NCBI GenBank assembly: GCA_946480515.1
Contig: CAMLKX010000030.1
Coordinates: forward strand, 1-12,910
DNA length: 12,910 bases
Reading direction: 5' to 3'
Source: an uncultured Sphingomonadaceae bacterium
GTDB taxonomy: Bacteria > Pseudomonadota > Alphaproteobacteria > Sphingomonadales > Sphingomonadaceae
In this document: positions 8,243 to 12,910 of the stretch, piece by piece
Position numbering within the stretch: the first letter of the stretch is position 1
Layout of the letters: each line of letters opens with the position of its first letter
Translations under genes and position numbers: made by a program
The notes under the pieces: generated by a model
What the model saw: only the letters and a program-made list of their open reading frames with translations
What the model was told of the DNA's origin: nothing
The model's database searches: none

Positions 8243-8258
8243 CAGTTCCTCCTACGGA

Positions 8259-9563
8259 TCATTCAGCTGAAAGCTCGACGGGGCGCGGGGAAACTTCGGT
8301 TTCCCGGCGCGCTCTGGACCCTGTTTCCCGCAAGAGAAACGTCAGGCCGATCGCGAGGGCGACGCCGATCAGCATCGGCATGAAAGTCGACTGATAGTCT
8401 GCGAGATCACGCTCGACGCCGCCGCTGATGCGCATCAGGCGTCCCGCGAACAGGGGGCCGAACAGGGCGGTCAGAGAGAAGTTGATGAAGTTGACGACCC
8501 CGGTCGCAGTGCCGCTGTGCTCGGGCCGATTTGCCTCCTTGATGACGGTATAAGGGATCATCGCTGCCCCTGACGCAATTCCGGCCACAAGCGCGAGGAA
8601 ATAGGGCGGGAAGGTCCCGGCAGGACCGTACAGTCCGAAAGCCAGTGTTGCGAGGAGCACCGAAGCCGCACCGATGATGACCGGCTTCCTTCGGCCAATC
8701 CGGTCCGAGATCCAGCCGAGCAGTGGGCAGCCGATGATCCATCCGAATGGGACTGCGGCGGACCTGAGAACGGCCACCTCATAGGGGGCGCCATACGCCT
8801 CCTGGAGGAAGCGGACGCCCCACACCATGTCAAAAATGGTGGTCGGAATGAACATGAGACCAGCAATCAGCCCGCACAGGATCGACTGCGGGTTGATGAA
8901 GACGGTGCCCATGGCCTTTATCGCGGGCCCGAGGCCAGCCTTGCTCGCGGCGGCCCCGGGCTTGGGCTCCTGCCGCGGGATCAGGATGAAGAGCAGGATC
9001 GCGATCGGAATGCCGGCGAACCCCATCAGCAACCAGAAGCGGTCCCAGCCGAGCCCCGATCCAATCAGCGGTCCGACAATGAACTGTCCTGCCGATCCCC
9101 CGGCCATGCCGAACATCTGCGTTACGCCGATCAGTGTCGCGGCTTTCGAGGCCGGCATGAAGGTCGTCACCAGGTAGACGGCGCCGATCAGCGCAAACAC
9201 CCCGCCAGCACCCTGCATGAACCGGCCGACGCTGCCCCAGGTGGGATCCGCTGTCGAAAACATTAGCGCACCAATGGCCACGCTTGCCGCACCCAGCGGG
9301 ACCACCCTTTTGGGGCCAAGCTGGTCGAGGGCTACTCCGGCGACGAGACTGAACGGCGCATAGCCATAATAGAACAGCCCCACGAGCGAAGCCACGCCGA
9401 CAGCGCTGAGGCCGAAGGCTGTGCTTAGCTCCGGCACCATCACGGCGGGTGCCGAGCGCATCGAATATTGGTAGAAGTAGAAGACGGCAGTCAGCAGCCA
9501 GGCCGCGGCGACAATCCCGAGGGACGCCCGCGCCGCTCCCGGCCGCTGATCCAATGCCGTCAC
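8259..9563 (-). CDS. MFS transporter (12 TM), probable organic-acid or amino-acid carrier
   Basis: This major facilitator protein has about 434 residues from the chosen GTG, and hydrophobic segments consistent with 12 helices. MFS motif A occurs in both halves: GVALDQLGPKRVVPLG after helix 2 and GWISDRIGRRKP after helix 8. The first helix region FYFYQYSMRSAPAVMVPEL resembles oxalate/formate-antiporter-like and Pht-like (phagosomal amino-acid transporter) branches, but I cannot separate these without a tree. The start is uncertain: GTG 9563 lies 13 bases after the upstream stop and leaves a normal short N-terminus; TTG 9602 would add 13 residues and overlap the serine dehydratase gene. Between a serine dehydratase and pflB, likely substrates are serine, pyruvate or formate. 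No FocA-type channel is visible, so formate export is one candidate role. Confidence 0.87.
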   Translation of the reverse strand: MTALDQRPGAARASLGIVAAAWLLTAVFYFYQYSMRSAPAVMVPELSTAFGLSAVGVASLVGLFYYGYAPFSLVAGVALDQLGPKRVVPLGAASVAIGALMFSTADPTWGSVGRFMQGAGGVFALIGAVYLVTTFMPASKAATLIGVTQMFGMAGGSAGQFIVGPLIGSGLGWDRFWLLMGFAGIPIAILLFILIPRQEPKPGAAASKAGLGPAIKAMGTVFINPQSILCGLIAGLMFIPTTIFDMVWGVRFLQEAYGAPYEVAVLRSAAVPFGWIIGCPLLGWISDRIGRRKPVIIGAASVLLATLAFGLYGPAGTFPPYFLALVAGIASGAAMIPYTVIKEANRPEHSGTATGVVNFINFSLTALFGPLFAGRLMRISGGVERDLADYQSTFMPMLIGVALAIGLTFLLRETGSRARRETEVSPRPVELSAE

Positions 9564-9576
9564 CTGCGTTCGCCCA

Positions 9577-11172
9577 TCAGCAGAGGACGAGGGCCTGTGC
9601 AAGACCGGCTTCCGACGTCTCCTTATATTTGGAGTTCATATCCCTGGCCGTCTGGGCCAAGGCCGTGATGACCGTGTCGACGTCGACGCGCCGGTTCGCG
9701 GAAATCTCGTTCTTGGCGATGAGATAGCCTGTCCACGCCTTCACCGCTCCGAAGGCACAGCGCTCAATGCACGGCACCTGAACGAAGCCGGCGACCGGAT
9801 CGCAGGTCATGCCGAGGTGGTGCTCAAGCGCGGCACCGGCGCCGTTCGCCGAGATTTGCGGCGGGTCGTCATGCGCTGCGGCGATTGCGGCAGCGCCCAT
9901 TCCGGACGCCACTCCGATCTCCGCCTGGCAGCCACCTTCCGCTGCCGAGAGCGTAGCATTGTGCTTGCACAAATAGCCGATGATCGCCCCGGCCAGCAGC
10001 GCTTCGCGGAGTTTCTGATCCGACTTTTTCGCTCCATCGGGCCCGAGCGAATAAATGACGGCCGGCATCACGCCCGCCGAACCACCGGTCGGCGCGGTGA
10101 TCACCAGGTGCCCGCGTGCATTCTCCTCGGATCCTGCCAGGGCGGCTGCGGATATGACCCCGATGCCGCGTCTGGCCTGATGTTCCTCCTTCAGAGCGTT
10201 CCGGTAGACGTCGCCTGCCTTGGTCTTGAGCTTGATCGGCCCAGGCAGGGTGGCGGTCGGCGCATTCAAGCCGGTCTTCACCGTCGCCCGCATCGCGCCG
10301 ATGATCTTGTCGAGGAAGGCATCGATCTGGGCTTTGTCGCGGCCTGAGATCGCGAGCTCGTTGGCATAGGCCAGCTGCGCGAGCGTGATGTTGTCGCGCC
10401 TAGTGTAGTCGAGCACCTCCTTCATGGTCGAATAGGGGTATTTCGGGGGATTCTTCTTGGGTGGCTCATAACCCTTCCACTCGATGAAGCCGCCGCCGAC
10501 GGAATAATATTCCTGTTCTAGCAGCACCTTGTCGCCCGCGAGGAGCTTGGCGGTCATTGTGTTCGGATGATGGAAAGTGCCCTTCGGCGCATCGTAGATG
10601 ATGTCCTTGAGCGACACATTGATCGTCTTCGCGCCAAGCTTCACCGGGAACGTCTTGGTCGGATTCGCCGCGAGATCGTCCAGGATGGCCGGATCGATCG
10701 TCGCCGGTTCATAACCGGCGAGTCCGGCGAGGGCGGCGCGTTCCGTCCCATGGCCCTTCCCAGTGGCGCTGAGGCTGCCGAACAGATGAACCTTGAGCGC
10801 CGTGGCTTGAGCCAATTGATCGGCCGGCAGCTTCGATGCGCGCTGATAGAAATCATAGGTGATGCGCATCGGCCCGATCGTGTGTGATGACGACGGCCCC
10901 GGCCCGACTTTGTAGAATTCGTCGACCAGGGTCATCACCGGACCCTTGCTTTTCTTTACCACCTGAAGGTCCGGATTGACGTCTCCTCCGCCCAGTGGCG
11001 ATTGTGCCGGAACCTGTCCGAACAAGGGTGAAGCGCGACCCCCGACAGCAACGATGGCCGTGACCATCGCGCTTTGCATCATGAACGCTCGCCGGTCCGA
11101 TCCCGCCGGCGGCTCGGAATAATCCAGCTCAGGGTAGCTGAAGGTTTCGCTGCTGCCAGTCTCAAAGTCCAT
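9577..11172 (-). CDS. L-serine ammonia-lyase (Fe-S L-serine dehydratase) with Tat-like N-terminal leader
   Basis: This 531-residue enzyme deaminates L-serine to pyruvate and ammonia with a [4Fe-4S] cluster. The beta-domain loop GPGPSSSHTIGPM (about 90-102) is canonical. Three cluster cysteines appear in AAEGGC (C415), MTCDPVAG (C457) and VQVPC (C468), and the last residue is C531. The spacings (42, 11, 63) closely match my recollection of the Legionella enzyme (C343, C385, C396, terminal C458), whose tail cysteine occupies the active site. The segment TAPTGGSAG (359-367) replaces the more usual TAPTNGACG. Unusually, residues 1-58 form an extension with DRRAFM (26-31), hydrophobic AMVTAIVAVGG and a VPA-Q site near 56, resembling a Tat signal. 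ATG 11172 is chosen because GGGAG lies six bases upstream; a TTG at 11190 also opens this frame. It is the first gene of the minus-strand operon. Confidence 0.93.
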   Translation of the reverse strand: MDFETGSSETFSYPELDYSEPPAGSDRRAFMMQSAMVTAIVAVGGRASPLFGQVPAQSPLGGGDVNPDLQVVKKSKGPVMTLVDEFYKVGPGPSSSHTIGPMRITYDFYQRASKLPADQLAQATALKVHLFGSLSATGKGHGTERAALAGLAGYEPATIDPAILDDLAANPTKTFPVKLGAKTINVSLKDIIYDAPKGTFHHPNTMTAKLLAGDKVLLEQEYYSVGGGFIEWKGYEPPKKNPPKYPYSTMKEVLDYTRRDNITLAQLAYANELAISGRDKAQIDAFLDKIIGAMRATVKTGLNAPTATLPGPIKLKTKAGDVYRNALKEEHQARRGIGVISAAALAGSEENARGHLVITAPTGGSAGVMPAVIYSLGPDGAKKSDQKLREALLAGAIIGYLCKHNATLSAAEGGCQAEIGVASGMGAAAIAAAHDDPPQISANGAGAALEHHLGMTCDPVAGFVQVPCIERCAFGAVKAWTGYLIAKNEISANRRVDVDTVITALAQTARDMNSKYKETSEAGLAQALVLC

Positions 11173-11183
11173 CGTGAACTCCC
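11170..11183 (-). promoter_or_regulatory. Ribosome binding site fixing the serine dehydratase start
   Basis: GGGAG (minus strand, 11183-11179) precedes ATG 11172-11170 by six bases. The longer frame from TTG 11190 has this site inside its coding sequence and no equivalent upstream. The choice keeps the whole twin-arginine leader in the protein. Confidence 0.7.
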
Positions 11184-11436
11184 AACTCAATCAGGGAACC
11201 GGCACCGGAAGCTGCAGAGTGCAGAACCAGCGCCCTCGATTTCCTATGTTGCGCTGCTGAGCATATGTTGGGGTGGCTGACCCGCTATCAGGGCGAACCC
11301 GGAGATGGCTCGGTCGAATTGCCGACCTGCTGACGCAGCGAGCAAGAGCGCTGATCTGCGGCGATCAGGGCATATCCCGATGGAGCAGCTAGGTCCTCGG
11401 CTTATGCTCCCACAGTATCGCGGAAGGAGCAGGTCG
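11173..11436. promoter_or_regulatory. Divergent intergenic control region between the serine dehydratase-pfl operon and pta-ackA
   Basis: These 264 bases separate two divergently transcribed fermentation operons, so promoters for both must lie here or close by. They hold a perfect inverted repeat CTGATC-N6-GATCAG (11351-11368), three copies of ATCAGGG (11190, 11287, 11364), and two TATGTTG copies 19 bases apart (11245, 11264). I see no canonical FNR box (TTGAT-N4-ATCAA) and no good sigma70 pair. A plus-strand frame open from 11305 through this region encodes sequence unlike phosphotransacetylases and is not treated as coding. Confidence 0.55.
11351..11368. repeat. 18-bp perfect dyad, possible operator
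   Basis: CTGATC and GATCAG flank a six-base spacer (TGCGGC). The site ends 68 bases before the pta start codon, a position suited to a regulator-binding site or to an mRNA hairpin in the 5' leader. The half-site resembles an FNR half-site (TGAT/ATCA), but the spacer is eight rather than four bases between those cores, so it is not an FNR box by the usual definition. Confidence 0.4.
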
Positions 11437-11439
11437 ATG
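11424..11439 (+). promoter_or_regulatory. Ribosome binding site fixing the phosphotransacetylase start
   Basis: AAGGAG (11424-11429) lies seven bases before ATG 11437. This supports starting the protein at MAVLEAK rather than 44 codons upstream at 11305. Confidence 0.75.
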
Positions 11440-12408
11440 GCGGTGCTTGAGGCGAAAGCGCCTGTTGGACGCAACTCGCACGAGAAGTTCGACAGGCTGA
11501 TTGCCACGGCGCGCAAGCACCCACCGGTCAGGGTCGCCGTTGCGCACCCTTGCGATCAGGTGTCGCTTGAAAGCGCGGCCGCCGCGGCGCGGTTGCAGTT
11601 GATTGAACCGATCCTCGTCGGACCTGAGCAGCGCATCCGGGAGGTCGCCGCCAAGCATAAGGTCGATATTGGCCGGTTCGATATCGTCGATGCAGAATAC
11701 AGCGTGCAGTCAGCCACGAGATCGGTCGATTTGGTTCGGGAAGGGAGGGCGGAAGCCCTCATGAAGGGCAGTCTGCACACCGACGAACTGATGGCTGCGG
11801 TCGTCAAGCGCGACACAGGCTTACGGACCGCTCGCCGGATCAGTCATTGCTTCATCATGGACGTGCCCGATCACGACCAGCCGCTGATCATCACGGACGC
11901 GGCGGTCAACATCGCGCCCGACCTGAAGGGCAAAGCCGATATCACGCAGAACGCGATCGATCTTGCGCATGCGCTCGGCCAGAAGGAAGTGCGCGTCGCC
12001 ATCCTGAGCGCGATGGAAAGCGTCAACCCGGACGTTCCATCGACGCTTGAGGCTGCGGCCCTGTGCAAGATGGCCGATCGAGGGCAGATCACCGGTGCTG
12101 TGCTGGACGGCCCGCTCGCGCTCGACAACGCGATCAGCCCGGAAGCAGCAGCGATCAAGAAAATCTCCTCGCCGGTCGCTGGCCGAGCGACGGTGCTGGT
12201 GGTGCCCGATCTCGAAGCCGGCAACATGCTCGCGAAGAGCCTGTCGTTCCTCGCCGATGCGGATGCCGCGGGAATTGTCCTCGGAGCCAAGGTGCCGATC
12301 ATCCTCACCAGCCGGGCGGATGAGGAGATGGCGCGGCTGGCATCCTGCGCCGTTGCTCAGCTGCTCGTTGCGGCGCGCCGCGCAAGCGCGTCGTCGGCGA
12401 TTCAATAA
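11437..12408 (+). CDS. pta: Phosphate acetyltransferase (short PTA/PTB-family enzyme)
   Basis: This 323-residue cytoplasmic enzyme interconverts acetyl-CoA plus phosphate and acetyl phosphate plus CoA. It consists only of the PTA_PTB catalytic domain (PF01515) and lacks the N-terminal regulatory domains of the roughly 700-residue E. coli Pta. Family segments seen are ALMKGSLHTDELM, ITDAAVNIAPDLKGKADITQ, GPLALDNAISPEAAAIK, SSPVAGRATVLVVPDLEAGN, and the final GAKVPIILTSRAD. Phosphate butyryltransferases share this architecture, so sequence alone leaves the acyl chain uncertain. The following gene has acetate-kinase rather than butyrate-kinase motifs, which favours acetyl-CoA. ATG 11437 is set by AAGGAG. 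It stops at 12408, 30 bases before ackA, in a probable two-gene operon divergent from the serine dehydratase-pfl genes. Confidence 0.9.
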   Translation: MAVLEAKAPVGRNSHEKFDRLIATARKHPPVRVAVAHPCDQVSLESAAAAARLQLIEPILVGPEQRIREVAAKHKVDIGRFDIVDAEYSVQSATRSVDLVREGRAEALMKGSLHTDELMAAVVKRDTGLRTARRISHCFIMDVPDHDQPLIITDAAVNIAPDLKGKADITQNAIDLAHALGQKEVRVAILSAMESVNPDVPSTLEAAALCKMADRGQITGAVLDGPLALDNAISPEAAAIKKISSPVAGRATVLVVPDLEAGNMLAKSLSFLADADAAGIVLGAKVPIILTSRADEEMARLASCAVAQLLVAARRASASSAIQ

Positions 12409-12438
12409 GCGGTTGGCAAGTCCAGCAGGAGCTCGAGC

Positions 12439-12910
12439 ATGGCCGAGTGCATCGCCGTCCTGAATGCCGGTTCTTCCAGCATCAAGTTCGCTTTGTTCGA
12501 AGCGGATGGTGGCGAACGGCTGCTCTACCGCGGTCAACTGGAGAACATCGGTGTTTCTCCCCGTCTGAGTGCCGAGGATGCAAGCGGGAAGGAACTGCTC
12601 AACAATCAGTGGGCACCGGGTGAGATCGATCATCGGTCAGGAACGAAGATCATCGTCGAAACGATGATCGGCTTGCTCGGTGGGAGGCCGGTGGCACGGG
12701 TCGTGCATGGCGGCACGCGATTCACCGAGCCGACGCGCGTCTCCAAAGAGGTCGTGGCGGCGCTCAAGCAGCTGATCCCGCTCGCGCCGCTCCATCAGCC
12801 GCACAACATCGCGCCGATCGAGACAATTGCGGTGGCCGCACCGCACATCCCGCAAGTCGCCTGCTTCGACACCGCCTTTCACCAGTCGCAGCCGCATCTG
12901 GCGCAAGCCT
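12439..12910 (+). CDS. ackA: Acetate kinase, N-terminal part (runs off the right edge)
   Basis: The first 157 residues are visible, without a stop. They start at ATG 12439 behind AGGAG (12427-12431, seven-base spacing). Acetate kinase transfers phosphate from acetyl phosphate to ADP, yielding acetate and ATP. Motifs are the phosphate-binding VLNAGSSSIKF near the N-terminus (acetate-kinase type; butyrate kinases have a different opening), RVVHGG with the conserved arginine and histidine, LAPLHQPHNI, and CFDTAFHQ. About 240 residues, including the second half of the ASKHA fold, lie outside the window. The gene completes the substrate-level phosphorylation route with Pta and PflB. A minus-strand open frame that covers much of it is a shadow. 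Confidence 0.95.
   Translation, partial: MAECIAVLNAGSSSIKFALFEADGGERLLYRGQLENIGVSPRLSAEDASGKELLNNQWAPGEIDHRSGTKIIVETMIGLLGGRPVARVVHGGTRFTEPTRVSKEVVAALKQLIPLAPLHQPHNIAPIETIAVAAPHIPQVACFDTAFHQSQPHLAQA

Noticed and set aside
11351..11368. CTGATC-N6-GATCAG as an FNR site
   Set aside because: The FNR consensus needs a four-base spacer between TTGAT and ATCAA; here the TGAT and ATCA cores are eight bases apart, so I call it only a dyad.
11305..11436. A 44-codon N-terminal extension of Pta from ATG 11305
   Set aside because: The ribosome site AAGGAG is correctly placed for ATG 11437, and the extension is unlike PTA/PTB proteins and covers the dyad of the control region.
11821..12633. A 270-codon minus-strand open frame over pta and ackA
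   Set aside because: Pta and acetate kinase motifs are clear on the plus strand with good ribosome sites; the antisense translation matches nothing recognisable.
1..12910. CRISPR arrays, insertion sequences, tRNA or rRNA genes
   Set aside because: I found no regularly spaced repeats, transposase motifs with inverted ends, or structural RNA signatures on reading both strands.

Overview
This is a high-GC, gene-dense chromosomal window that looks like an alphaproteobacterium, probably a sphingomonad. That assignment is an inference from base composition, the DcaP-type porin and the general style of the proteins; no rRNA or tRNA is present to confirm it.

Layout. (1) Positions 1-2441, plus strand: the 3' end of a fumarylacetoacetate-hydrolase-family gene, a CurA-type NADPH-dependent medium-chain reductase, and a luciferase-like flavin monooxygenase. 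These form an accessory catabolic cluster that begins left of the window. (2) Positions 2506-3610, plus strand: a small exported protein of the PF03640 'secreted repeat' family and a TerB-like cytoplasmic protein. (3) Positions 3648-11172, minus strand, read right to left: an L-serine dehydratase with an unusual N-terminal Tat-like leader, an MFS transporter, pyruvate formate-lyase (pflB), its radical-SAM activase (pflA), and a DcaP-type outer-membrane porin. The first four are tightly packed; the porin follows after 97 bases and may have its own promoter. (4) Positions 11437-12910, plus strand, divergent: a short phosphotransacetylase and the first half of acetate kinase, which runs off the right edge.

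Regions 3 and 4 together make a coherent anaerobic energy route: serine -> pyruvate + NH3 (serine dehydratase), pyruvate + CoA -> acetyl-CoA + formate (PflB, activated by PflA), acetyl-CoA -> acetyl phosphate (Pta), acetyl phosphate + ADP -> acetate + ATP (AckA). Pyruvate formate-lyase is uncommon in this mainly respiring lineage. No FocA-type formate channel is visible, and an MFS carrier occupies the position next to pflB.

The most notable observation is that the serine dehydratase carries about 55 extra N-terminal residues containing a twin-arginine motif, a hydrophobic stretch and a plausible cleavage site. Its Fe-S cysteine spacing and terminal cysteine match a functional enzyme. If the leader works, the Fe-S enzyme would be exported folded and serine would be deaminated outside the cytoplasm, with the linked porin and MFS carrier supplying substrate and importing pyruvate. 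This is a hypothesis. The 264-base divergent region between the two operons holds a perfect 18-bp dyad and short repeats that may be shared control sites.
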